NCBI GenBank assembly: GCA_946811185.2
Contig: OX328112.1
Span: forward strand, 2,046,001-2,110,000
From: Hippopus hippopus
Taxonomy: Eukaryota > Mollusca > Bivalvia > Cardiida > Cardiidae
Direction: 5' to 3'
Length of the DNA: 64,000 nucleotides
Below the pieces are notes generated by a model. The model saw nothing but the letters and a program-made list of their open reading frames with translations, did not search any database and was not told where the DNA came from. The position numbers were made by a program, and so were the translations under genes. Numbering within the stretch: the first letter of the stretch is position 1; each line of letters starts with the position of its first letter. Shown here piece by piece: positions 52,951-63,860 of this stretch.

Positions 52951-53577
52951 ACAGTGTTCAATCTAGAGTGTGCCATTGCACTATAGGCCCCCTAATGTCC
53001 CAGATGGCACAATTCTAAATCAACCTCGGGCCCATCAGGCATTAAAGTGCCATTCCACGAATTGGGGTCCTTTCGTCTATTTTTGCTTTTTCCTGTTCAA
53101 GCGATCTTCGTGTCGGACTGTTTAGGTAGAATAACCCGTATCAGAGGTTTCGATTCTTTGAGCTTCCACTGATCATTCAATATGGCAATGAAGCGATTTT
53201 CTGAGTACTTTGGAAGCCTTAATGGGGCAAAAAAAAATCTGTTAAAAATATTACTTCGGAAAGTACAATGGGGCCAGTGCTCAGTTTTCCACTCGCCCAC
53301 ATTATTTTCGTAAATCATGTTACAGAATTAAAATTTATGTAGGCTACAATAACAATTATTGGTTACATACAAGACCTCGCGTAAGAAAATACATGGTCAA
53401 AAAGGCCATTATCCGCTTATGTTGGGTAGAATGACAGGTTTTGAATTAACATGTTATCCTTAGGCCTAAAAAAAAATAGTTTGTTTAGGGTAAAGTCTCC
53501 AAAAATGTTAGGTAGGGTAGGGACGAATTTTTTTTTTTTTTAAATCCCCCCCCCCAAAACATTTTGAAAGAGTTTGA
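52951..53577. other. No recognisable feature
   Basis: AT-rich non-coding interval with a long T run followed by a C9 run near 53530-53557. Confidence 0.4.
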
Positions 53578-53786
53578 ACTCTTGAACTCTTAATCACATG
53601 AAAAAATGTAGACTTGTCCAAATTTGTAGACAACAAATTTAATATGGATCAGATGGTGGTATTTGCTTTTGAAAATGGAAAAAAAGAGAAAATGGTGGCT
53701 ACCAGCTCTGAGTCCTTTTCTCATTATGTGTTCAAAAGACCTCTAGTCTGTCACTAACTTTCTGATTGTGTGGTAAATGGTCAAAT
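53578..53786 (+). mobile_element. TTAA MITE, eroded
   Basis: ACTCTTAATCACATG, AGACTTGTCCAAATTTG, GAGAAAATGGTGGCTACCAG and ATTGTGTGGTAAATGG can be aligned in order. Confidence 0.6.
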
Positions 53787-53849
53787 TCTATCTAAACTAT
53801 ACTTCTATATTTGCATCTCTTTTCCCCACTGAATGCTGTCCACTTTTGT

Positions 53850-54087
53850 TTAACTCTTTTCTGAATTGAAATTTTTTAGACTTGTCCAAACTAAAAGTAT
53901 TTGCAGACGACAAAACAAGTGTGACTCACAAATTGAAATTTGTTTTGGGAAGGGTAGAAAACATTATGGGAAACAAAGAAAATGTGGGTTTATAACATTT
54001 TCTCCTTTTCCCACAATTTTCCCACAATGTTTTCAAAAGTTTTTTTTAAGGATTGTTAAAACTGTGAATTGTGTGGTAAAGAGCTAA
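53850..54087 (+). mobile_element. TTAA MITE with a short internal duplication
   Basis: TTAACTCTTTTCTGAATTG start; the right arm repeats TTTTCCCACAA twice in a row; the right end is TGTGTGGTAAAGAGCTAA. Confidence 0.78.
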
Positions 54088-54519
54088 AACAGCTGAAAAA
54101 GTGAAAAACATTTATTTGCAAGTTTCTAAATAAACTGAATAAATACTAGAATGTTTCGTTTGTTTTTATGTTTAATACCCTCCACCTCCAGAACACTTTA
54201 GAGGACTACATATATATTATACTGATTTAAAGTAAACATTTTATCTGTAGAAAAGTTGGGTTTACAAAGGATATGCATTTTGTTTTTTATCTAGAACACA
54301 CATTCTTGACACAACTTTGAAATTACAAGTATCCACTTTTGTTGTCCTTCAGAGTTACAATGTGAAACAAGAGTGCCGTCATCACAATATACACTGCCAC
54401 ATGGCTGCTATTTTAAGCAGCTAGCTTTAGAGACTAAAGTCTTGGATTTCTAGCACCTACCTGGGTAGCTCAATGGATATATTGTGTTACTTGTGACCTA
54501 AAAGTTTTACGCACGGACT
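54088..54519. other. No recognisable feature
   Basis: AT-rich non-coding interval between a MITE and a Helentron-like fragment. Confidence 0.4.
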
Positions 54520-54720
54520 GATGGATGGACAGATGGATGCACAACATACACACTGGTCATTGGCTTTGATTAAGCAATAAAAATATGAAGTTTCATGAAA
54601 TTATGTCCACTGGTTGGAGATATATTGATGAAAAAAAATTTTTTTTTTCCATGACACAGCAATAAATTCCAAAACCCTGACAGTATGCCCTAGGTCACAT
54701 GATCAGGACTTTCAATAAGA
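54520..54720. mobile_element. Family 3 Helentron-like monomer fragment
   Basis: GATGGATGGACAGATGGATG, AATATGAAGTTTCATGAAAT, CCATGACACAGCAATAAATTCC and GGTCACATGATCAGG match the array at 60400-60965. No ends are visible. Confidence 0.55.
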
Positions 54721-54744
54721 CTTAAAGTAGAAGGGTAATTTCCA

Positions 54745-54990
54745 AAAGTAGAAGGGGGGTATGGGGGTTCTCCACCAGTGGGGGCCAAGGGGGCAATGCC
54801 CCTTGTCTGGGAGTCCAGGGGGCCAAAGGCCCCCGGCCGAAAATGAAAATTAGGTATTTGCAGACATGGAGAACCATATATCCGGGGGTGGGGGGGGTAT
54901 TAGGTGCCATTTCTTGTCCATATCTCATCCCCCCCCACTTTTTCTTTAGAAACAGGGAGAAGAATATAATGAAGAGGATCAAATAAAACA
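54745..54990. repeat. G-rich, quadruplex-prone stretch
   Basis: Plus-strand G runs of 4-8 bases crowd 54752-54840 and 54881-54898, including AGGGGGGTATGGGGG and CGGGGGTGGGGGGGG. CAGGGGGCCAAAGGCCCCCGG is self-complementary. A minus-strand frame here reads only Pro-rich repeat. Confidence 0.7.
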
Positions 54991-55358
54991 GAACTTTTTG
55001 TCAACAAAGCTTAACTTTACTATTTCATCCCCAAATTTTGTTAATATAAAAATGAATGGTAATCAACAATGGCTCTTGGAGATGAGTCTATAGTATTTTT
55101 TTAATTTGTTTTGTTGATTTATCTGTCAGTTTTGTGCATAAATCATGCATAACATGAGAAAACAGTACAGAATTCCGAAAGCATTTTTGGGCATTTTCAT
55201 CACACAACTTGCAAAATGTACTGCTGATTACCAATCATTTTCACATTCACTCTCCGACCAGTCATCATAAGAGGGTGGTGGTGACTTGACAGAAAGTTGC
55301 ACAGCTTTAGCATATAGACGAACTTCATCTCTGATAAGCTCTGCAAATTCCTTAAAAG
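54991..55358. other. No recognisable feature
   Basis: Non-coding interval up to the hAT-A element; no repeat partner is seen. Confidence 0.4.
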
Positions 55359-55496
55359 TAGTGTTGGGCAATTGGTTTAAAATCTCAATCGATTATCACT
55401 TTTTAATCTACTAGCTATCGGTTGTACAGTCAGTTTCTCCATTTTTATCTGAGAATGCCTTTTTGCTTTAAATACTGTGACAATATTGTCTACTTA

Positions 55497-57249
55497 TTAG
55501 CTCACCTGAGCACGAAGTCCGGCGTCCGTCCGTCCGTCCGTTCACATTTCTTTGTTTACACTCTAGCATCTACAAATATTAACCAGTCAGCACCAAACCT
55601 GGTCAAAATATATATGACCATAAGATCTCGGATGAGTTCGATTATGGGTGAAATCGGACCAGAACGACTGGAGTTATTTGCCCTCGAATTAGAAAAAATT
55701 GCTATATTTGACTTTGTTTACACTCTAGCATCTACAAATATCAATCAATCAGCACCAAACTTGGTCAAAATATATATGACCATAAGATCTCGGATGAGTT
55801 TGATTATGGGTCTAATCAGACTAGAACAAGTGGAGTTATTTGCCCTTGAATTAGAAAAATTGCTATATTTGACTTTGTTTACACTCTAGCATCTACAATT
55901 ATCAACCAATCAGCATGAAACTTGGTCAAAATATATATGACTATAAGATCTCAGATGAGTTTGATTATGGGTGTAATCGAAGCAGAACAACTGGAGTTAT
56001 TTGCCCTTGAATTAGAAAAATTGCTATATTTGACTTTGTTTACACTCTAGCATCTACAATTATTAACCAATCAGCACAAAACTTGGTCAAAATATATATG
56101 ACCATAAGATCTCAGATGAGTTCGATTATGGGTGTAATCAGACCAGAACAACTGGAGTTACTTGCCCTTGAATTAGAAAAATTGCTGTATTTGACTTTGT
56201 TTACACTCTAGCATCTACAATTTTTAACCAATCAGCATCAAACTTGGTCAAAATGCTTATGAGCATAAGATCTCGGATGAGTTTAATTATAGATCTAATC
56301 GGACCAGAACGACTTATTTGCCCTTGAATTAGAAAGTTCTGTAGAATAGTTCTTTGTCCGGAGCATAACTTTGTCATCTCCAGTCCAATTGACTTGAAAC
56401 TTGGTATTTGTAGTTGTTGCAATAATACAGAGTGCAGTGTGAAAGAACCGTAACTCTATCTCGTAAGGTCTATGAGTTATTTCCCTTTGATCATCATTTT
56501 TACAGCATTTTCTGCTTGTCCGGAATATAACTTTGTCATCTCAAACCTGAACATCTTCAAATTTGGTATGCATGATTGTTGAAAAATTACGGAGTGCAGT
56601 GCACAAGAACCATAACTCTTCCTAGCACGAATTTTGAGTTATTCCCCTTTGACCTTCATTTCTATAGTATTGCTTCCTTGGCCGGAGCAAAACTTTGTCA
56701 TCTTATGTAGGAATGACATGAAATATGGTACGCTTATTTGTTGCAATATGTGGAAGTGCAGTGCACAAGAATTGTAACTCTACCTCATGCTGTCTTTGAG
56801 TTATTTCCCTTTGATCATCTTTTTTTACAGCATTTAGTGCTTGTCCGGAATATAACTTTGTCACCTCAAGTCAGAACGACTTCAAACTTGGTATGCATGT
56901 TTGTTGCAATATTACCGAGTACAGTGTGCAAGAACAATAACTCTGCCTAGCACAGATTTTGAGTAATTCCACTTTGATCTTCATTTTTACAGTATTTCTT
57001 GCTTGTCCGGAATGGAACTTTGAAATTAACTTGAGACTTGATAAACATGTTTGTTGCATTACCTGCCCTTTGCGATTATTATACCTCCTTGACAACTGGC
57101 GATGGGACGGGCTTATCTTGCGACAATTTGCCGCTCTTGTTTCATTATCATTTGGCCTTGAACCTAGATATTTGGTATTTATCTTAATTGTAGACCTTTA
57201 CTGCTTAGTACTCAGGTGAGCAATATAGGACCATCATGGTCCTCTTGTT
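55497..57249 (+). mobile_element. Helentron-like family 1 element in hAT-A
   Basis: TTAGCTCACCTGAGCACGAAG start, CGTCCGTCCGTCCG stretch, two arrays, and an end of CTCAGGTGAGCAATATAGG, ACCATCATGGTCC, TCTTGTT. Joining the flanks gives TTAT/TAAGTTTATAAAG, as in the empty hAT-A copy, so it inserted between T residues without an obvious duplication. It has no Rep/helicase gene. Confidence 0.8.
55560..57000 (+). repeat. Two adjoining ~162-bp arrays
   Basis: First monomer: ACTCTAGCATCTACAA near 55560, 55722, 55884, 56045 and 56207. Second monomer: TTGTCCGGA(G/A)(C/T)ATAAC near 56354, 56517, 56677, 56840 and 57003. Because 162 is divisible by three, the first array stays open for 155 codons at 55422-55889; that frame is a repeat artefact. 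Confidence 0.92.
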
Positions 57250-57278
57250 AAGTTTATAAAGATGTTGTGTTTTTCACT

Positions 57279-57492
57279 TTAACCCTTTCCCAAACAATCC
57301 CTGAAAGAGAAGCCTTTTGAAAACATCGTGGGAAAAGGAAAAAATGCTGGTAACCAGCATTTTCTCCTTTTCCCACAATGTTTTCTACCCTGCTGGAAAC
57401 AAATTTCAATTTTTGAGTTACATTTATTTTGTCGTCTGCAAGTGCTTTCAATTTGGACCAGTCTACAATTTTGTCGTTTGGTAAAGAGTTAA
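57279..57492 (-). mobile_element. TTAA palindrome MITE in hAT-A
   Basis: TTAACCCTTTCCCAAACAAT start and GTTTGGTAAAGAGTTAA end. Intact core (ATGCTGGTAACCAGCAT); a short deletion follows the left TIR. Confidence 0.9.
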
Positions 57493-58517
57493 AAATCAAT
57501 GGAAATACATTACCATTAAAGTTTCTGCTTTATTCAATACCATTCATTTTGTTCCTTATATTTTAATTTGCAAACAAGTTAAAAAGAATCAGACATATTT
57601 CAAGCATTTGCAGACGACAACCCCCTCCCGTCCGTCTGCTATAGATCTATATTTTCATTTCATACATTTTTTTTTTTTCACTCATGAACAGAATTTTAGC
57701 TTCCACTTATTGTTTTATTCAGAGATTTGTGTAAATTCACTGTTTAAATTCATTATTAAAGATGAGAAGATAGTTTGACATCCCTCTGATCGGACAATGC
57801 CACGCTGCTCATTGTAGTGTCATGGGTTTTCATGTTTTTTTGGCGATCTATTTTTTCGTGACAGTTAATTTTTGGAGAAGTATTACTACATGATTTGACA
57901 TCAGTTAGTCAGTTTGAATAGCAGGTTACTTTAAAATCTGTCACTTTACACTAGATTAGAGGATTAACACCTTTGTTACTTTGTCATAAATGACTCGCCC
58001 GCTTCATTATCATGCGCGTGTCCTTCACGTTTTATACTGATCGTGTTTAGCCTATATTTCTGCCGGATGCGCGCAAGCTAGGTTATATGAAGCTCTAGAC
58101 GATAATTTCATGCGTCAGATTGACATTTAGGCAGATATTTTTCAGTGTCAAAGACAGGTCATTTCAAATTTCCAAGTGTCGAAATCTGGGCTCAGGGATC
58201 AAATGAGAAGCTTGTCGAGTTGTCAAGTTTTGTCAAGGCATCTATGGACAAAAATTTCTTTCTCATTTTTCCGGCCAATTTTCGTGTTTGTTATCCACTA
58301 TGTTGAATCCAAGTGTGATTAATATAAGTCACAAAACCAAGCGCTAAAAACCAGAATTCAAGTTTTGGGACCGAGCGAGTTCAGGAATCGACTACAATCA
58401 ATTCCGGGATTTTCAATCGATTATCGGAATCAGAAGCCAAATCCAACTGACTTTCGACTATAGTCGGTCATCAACCCACCACTATAAAAGACATGTCTTT
58501 TCGGCTCAATCTAACTC

Positions 58518-58727
58518 TTGCGAGTCTTCTGTGCATTTGTGTTCAGGAGATTCGTAGACATGCTGGTTTGTTTACATGGCCCATTTCCGATTGTCGTAAA
58601 CAACGAAGTACGATTCCGAGACACTTTGAGCCAAAACCATACCGATCCAATTCACATCAGCCCGGATGATTCGGACTTTATTACCTGGAACACCTCTGTC
58701 AGCTTTTCGGACCCCTCAAGTAAATAG
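58518..58727 (+). CDS. Hypothetical ORF beside hAT-A
   Basis: A 69-codon frame just outside the hAT-A end. Its second Met opens MLVCLHGPFPIVVNNEVRF, and it continues with a hydrophilic stretch. I recognise no family. It could be a coding exon remnant; there is no splice or homology support. Confidence 0.15.
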   Translation: MRVFCAFVFRRFVDMLVCLHGPFPIVVNNEVRFRDTLSQNHTDPIHISPDDSDFITWNTSVSFSDPSSK

Positions 58728-58999
58728 AGATCCAAACATTACCCTGACGACAGTGACCCTCCCTAAAAATTGACTAAAGGCCGAAACTACGTAGACCTGA
58801 AATGACCGGGCCGAAACGGGCGATAAAAAAGACCGATTTCCGGCATTATTTAATAAACGAACTATTCGCGAGACAGATCGGAAGGTGCAGTTAATTTTAT
58901 TACGTTTTTAGTGACAGGGCAATGTCTTATAAGCAAAATAATCAGTAAAAACATTCAGATAACGCCGTTCTATTCCAAGTTTTATATTCTGGATTAAAA

Positions 59000-60083
59000 A
59001 ACAAGAGGGCCATGATGGCCCTGTATCGCTCCACTGGCTAATACGTAAAATCACTACATGCCAAACATTACAATACTTGGCCAATTGGTTTTGAACATAA
59101 ACAAGACCCCTGAAACAGGACTAAAATTGGTAGCCCTAGTTCATATGGTTAGTAACAAGAAGATTTCTAAAGATTTCACTATATAAGCCCATGTAAAACT
59201 TTTGACCCCTCGGGGTGAATCAAATTTCCCCCTAGGGCTATAATTTACGCACTCTTAGTGAAGGGCCTCTAGATATAGTTACATGCGAAATTTGGTAGCC
59301 CTATGCTTTATGAATAAGTACAGGGAGATTTCTTAAGTTTTCTCTATATAAGCCCATGTAAAACTTGTGACCCCCGGAGCAGGGCCAATTTTGACCTCAG
59401 GGCTATAATTTGGGCACTCTTGGTAGAGACCCACTAGATAAAGCCACATGCAAAATTTGGTAGCCCTAGGCCTTACGGCTAGGTACAGGGAGATTTCTAA
59501 AGTTTTCCCTAAATAAGCCCATGTAAAACTTGTGACCCCCAGGGTGGGGTAAAATTTGACCCAAGGGCTATAATTTGGGCACTCTTGGTAGAGGCCCACT
59601 AGATAAAGCCACATGCAAAATTTGGTAGCCCTAGGCCTTATGGCTAGGTACAGGGAGATTTCTAAAGTTTTCCCTATTTAAGCCCATGTAAAACTTGTGA
59701 CCCCCGGGGCGGGGTCAAATTTGACCCCAGGGCTATAATTTCAAGAAACTTGATAGAGGTCCACTAGACAAAGCTACATGCCAAATTTGGTAGCCCTAGG
59801 CCTTATGGTTTCAGACAAGAAGATTTTCAAAGATTTCCAATATTTTTAAGTTTTGTTGCCATGGCAACCAGAGTTTTTGAAGGAATCAAATTCTTTCAAG
59901 AAATTCTGAAGAGGACCATGGCAGGATCATTTCTGTGAAGTTTCATCAAAATTGGATGGGCAGTTTCAGAGAAGAAGATGTTTGAAATAAAAGTTAACGC
60001 ACGGACGGACGGACGCACGGACGGACGCACGACGGACAACAGGCCATGACATAAGCCCGCTGGCCTTCGGCCAGTGGAGCTAA
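59000..60083 (-). mobile_element. Helentron-like family 2 element, complete
   Basis: On the plus strand it runs from AACAAGAGGGCCATGATGG and GTATCGCTCCACTGGC to CCGCTGGCCTTCGG, CCAGTGGAGCTAA. Read in its own sense it starts TTAGCTCCACTGGCCG, has a CGTCCGTCCGTCC stretch, and ends CCAGTGGAGCGAT, hairpin GGGCCATCATGGCCC, TCTTGTT. Four ~165-bp monomers (GCCCATGTAAAACTTGTGACC near 59187, 59352, 59517 and 59681) fill the middle. No gene. Confidence 0.8.
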
Positions 60084-60170
60084 AAAAACACCATTGGCCA
60101 TTTTTTGTAGGATAAAAGTAGCCGGGGGGTTCGGTCAAAATAGACGGGTGAAATCCCCGGCTCCCGGCTC

Positions 60171-60399
60171 TTAACCCCTTACCAAACAAACCCTTGTTTT
60201 TACAACCCTGAGATAGAAGCCTTTTGAAAACATTGTGGGAAAAGAAGAAAATGCTGGTAACCAGCATTTTCTCCTTTTCCCACAATGTTTTCTACCCTGC
60301 AGGAAACAAATTTCAATTTTTGAGTTATGTTTATTTTATCGTCTGCAAGTGCTTTCAATTTAGACCAGTCTAAAATTTCGTTGTTTGGTAAAGAGTTAA
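60171..60399 (-). mobile_element. TTAA palindrome MITE, full length
   Basis: TTAACCCCTTACCAAACAAAC start and GTTTGGTAAAGAGTTAA end; palindrome with one arm change (GTGGGAAAAGAAG). Confidence 0.9.
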
Positions 60400-60965
60400 T
60401 GAAAGCCCTGATGATCTGTGAAAATTTCATCCAAATCCGTTAAGATATGTCCAGTAATTAAACAGATATTGGTGAAAAATGAAATATAACATGAAGCCCC
60501 TTTTTTCCATGATGCAACTATAAATCGCAAAACCTTGACAATCTGCGCCAGGTCACATGATGAGAAACATTCTAAGAAAATTTTATCCAAATCCGTCAAG
60601 AAATGTGGGAGGAGTTGCGTTCACAAGAAATAGACTTGTGTCAGGACGGACGCAGTTTAAATTTGACATGAAGCCCCCTTTTTCCATGACACAGCAATAA
60701 ATTCCAAAACCCTGACAATATGCGCTATGTCACGTGATCTGTGAAAATTTCATCCAAATCTGTTGAGATATGTCCAGTATTAATTAAAGAGATATTGGTG
60801 AAAAATGAAATATATATAACATGAAGCCCCTTTTTTCCATGATGCAGTTATGAATCGCAAAACCTTGACAATATGCGCTAGGTCACATGATGAGAAACAT
60901 TCTGTGAAAATTTTATCCAAATCCATCAAGAAATGTGGGAGGAGTGCTGCTGCTCCTCAATTTTA
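60400..60965. repeat. Dimeric ~325-bp tandem repeat
   Basis: GATCTGTGAAAATTTCATCC recurs at about 60412 and 60737, and TTTTATCCAAATCC at about 60578 and 60905. Each dimer joins two related ~162-bp halves. Related to the family 3 Helentron-like bodies at 36090 and 54520. Confidence 0.75.
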
Positions 60966-62043
60966 TATAGATCATACACATTTTACCTGGAAACTAAAGT
61001 GGCATCACTTGCCAGAAGTGTAGGAGAGATTAGGAAGTCTTCGAAAATTTTTGCATAGCGGCTCCTAGCCTAGGCAGTTTCAGGTTTTTCTCGAAGACCA
61101 GGTAGGGTAAATTAAGCTGAGTGAAGGGGGGGGGAGCGAGAACAAGGCAAGTTTGGGTAGATTTATATTTTCTGAAAGAAATTATTGTTGCCTCATTGTG
61201 ACAAAGATAGAAAAAAAATATGAAAATACCCGTTTAATAAGAAGACCTATCGACGCTTGATACAAATCTAAACTTCTATTGTTGCCATCATCTAGTTTAG
61301 TCCACAGTCTGTCCTGTCAGATAAGTTGCAAGAGAAACCTCCATTAAAATTTTTCGAATGTTATATCTGCATTGAACACCTTAATTGTTCGTAGTTCTGG
61401 AGCATGCTAGCACTTTTGCCGAATGATGTTTAACAGAACTTGTTCAATCTGAAATCTAGCAAACCGAAAGTAGCAACAATGCACTACAGAACCGGAAATG
61501 CGGTGATCACAACAGAGATGACGGGATCCTGTCTATATTTTATGCGAAGAAAAGCGAAAATCATTAGTGAAAGTTCATTACACAGTCTGTACTGAAACCC
61601 AGTATTTCGGGCGTGATTCGTTGTAGAAGATAAAACTGGTACCCATTTGTCTTTAGTAACTGTGTGATAGGATACAAACGTTCGATAAACAGAAGTTTCT
61701 GTGTGGAGTTAGCGAAAAAGCCCGATCTCTCCGCTTGCCTGTATGTATTTTTAGAAATGGAAAACGCACGTCATTGCGTTTGACAATTTGTGTTTAAGGT
61801 AGGTTCAATATACTCCGATACACGGCAGCTTTTGTACAGGCGTAGGAGTTTTCATGCATAATTATGTATGTAGTAGTACATGATTGTACACCTATAATAT
61901 AATGCGCAATATTTGCCGAAACAGGCGTTCTGTGACACAGTATGATAAAAGGCTGATTTTTTTTTTTTTATTGGAAGACAAAAAAGAATTAGAGTCGGGG
62001 CAAAATCTCCAGGTAGGGTCGGGTTACCCGAAACAAACTATTT
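60966..62043. other. No recognisable feature
   Basis: Mixed-composition non-coding DNA with a G10 run at about 61125 and a T10 run near 61950; no repeat partner found. Confidence 0.4.
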
Positions 62044-62145
62044 TTAGCTCACCTGAACACAAAGTGCTCTGGGTGAGCTATTGTGATCGGTCATCGTCTG
62101 TCCGTCCATGTTTACATGCGTATACATTGGTGGCTACGATTCTGT
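62044..62145 (+). mobile_element. Helentron-like family 1 head, truncated
   Basis: TTAGCTCACCTGAACACAAAG, GTGCTCTGGGTGAGC foldback and GTCTGTCCGTCC, then unrelated sequence. Confidence 0.7.
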
Positions 62146-63374
62146 AATTTTAGATACCTAGGTGACTATATTCTCTTAGGTGACTAGCCACCTAAGAGAC
62201 TGAAATGGACACCAGATTTTGAATAATGGGTCTTAAACAAGACACTTTAAAATTGAAGACACTTTAAAGTCGGAAAAAAATCGTCCGATTAAACGGATGT
62301 CCAACACGCAGTTTTTTGAGTTACTCCCCTTACATGCTTTATATCATTTGAAAAACGCGCTGTAATTTGGGGGTTACACACTTCCGGTTAAGAAAGACAC
62401 CCCAACCCTCCGTGACCTACTTACGGCGATTGTAATGAAAGAAATTGCTAAGTAGTATTCAAACCACCTATTGGTTAAAAAAAAAGCAGATAACCCATTT
62501 AAAAATGAAATTAAGTGTACAAATGTCTTGGAAAAGAAGTGTTTATATAAATGTTATTCTGCCTAACATCCTGTAGCCAGAATTTGAGCCGGTGCAAAGG
62601 CAAAATAATCTCTGCAAATTTGTCATGCGACATTCTTTTTAATTTCTGAAAATTCTGATGAGTGTCATGAACAATTTATCGTACTTATGTAAGAAAGTAT
62701 TCAAAAGTGAAGCTACAATGACTTTGTTTTTTTTTTCCCACATCAGTTTAAGTTTTCCTCGTTTCGCTAGCCATATTACACGATACACCGGTTTGTTACT
62801 TCCTTTGCGCCAAAATATTGAGCGGGTACAGCCACCGGAGTTGCGGAAGGATGGAAAAACGGAAGAGAAAGTAAGTACTTTTATGGAATTAATAAATGCA
62901 AGGTACTTAAGATGCTTCAATTAAATGTCTTTGACGATTGAGTGCTTGGCTGACATAAAAAAAAAGTTATCAGATTTCGCGACTCGAAAGGTTGGCGGGA
63001 TCCTGATCATGCCAAGATTTTTTTCTTTTCGATAATAAATAATATACCGGATTGACAGAAAACAAACAAATCGATCATTACAGTGATGGTGATCTGGTAT
63101 GTTATTATGACTGGGGCGAATTTTTGGTAGAAAAATTGATGCTTGAAGTCCAAGAAGCGTCATGGACTCTCTAAATCAGTTACCGGACACGCAGATATTC
63201 GGATGTGATACGTCCATAATTCACTGACAAAATCGTTCACCATTGTAATTTTTATAGAAATTTAACTTGGTTTGAGAACAGGAATTCAACTGGAATTGAA
63301 CTTACGGTTGCAAACCAATTATTGTCTCATTTTTGTTAGGCTGTTGTCTCTAACTGACAGGTTACATAGGGTGA
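62146..63374. other. Unassigned interval
   Basis: GTCCGATTAAACGG and short CACCTAAGAG dyads occur near 62165-62290. ATGGAAAAACGGAAGAGAAA at 62851 runs into GTAAGT and could be a first exon, but nothing downstream supports it. Confidence 0.35.
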
Positions 63375-63860
63375 CACGATGTTTCGGTAACATGAGTTCG
63401 GTAACATACACTTTTAGAGTAAATCAATTGGATGTTTCAGTAACAAAGCAATTATATTGTTTTTTTTGTTCTGTGACGTTCGTTACACCTAATGTATGGC
63501 TTTGTTTTGTTCAAACCTTTTACTTGTGCACTTTTCACCCATTTATCCCTTAATAGATAGGTTCAAATCCTTTATTTTTTTCACTTTCAATCCTTCTTGC
63601 TTGATAGATTGGCAGTCCACATGGTCAATACATACAGCATGGAATGAGGTTTATAACAAAAAATTATTTATAAAACATAGCGGAAATTACAAATTAAGAT
63701 TTTAATAACGGTTTGAATAAAATAAAGTCATGTGTTGGGTGTAAAGAACGCCATAATATCTAGACACTATATAATTGCTTTGTTACTGAAACATCCAATT
63801 GAATTACTCTGTAAGTCTATGTTACCGAACTTGTCTGTTACCGAAACATCCATAATTCGT
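63375..63860. repeat. Inverted repeat with ~90-bp arms
   Basis: The left arm (63375-63461) and right arm (63768-63858) pair. Each holds three TTCGGTAAC/TTCAGTAAC-type words (GATGTTTCGGTAACA, AGTTCGGTAACAT, GGATGTTTCAGTAACAAAG). The 300-bp spacer is AT-rich. Likely a MITE with internally repetitive TIRs. Confidence 0.7.

Larger units (their letters stand above)
55359..58484 (-). mobile_element. hAT-A element with two nested insertions
   Basis: TAGTGTTGGGCAATTGG at 55359 and, inverted, TAGTGGTGGG ending at 58484 bound an inverted copy of 2720-3927. TAAAAG lies outside both ends (55353-55358 and 58485-58490). A Helentron-like element (55497-57249) and a TTAA MITE (57279-57492) interrupt it. Removing both restores a ~1.16-kb element collinear with the 2720 copy. 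Confidence 0.85.

Noticed and set aside
55422..55889. 155-codon ORF on the plus strand
   Set aside because: It is the 162-bp monomer read in frame (162 is divisible by three); the same peptide repeats with the DNA unit and stops when units diverge.
62658..62924. 88-codon ORF followed by GTAAGT
   Set aside because: The peptide has no recognisable domain, the frame runs through a T10 tract, and no second exon or other support is visible.
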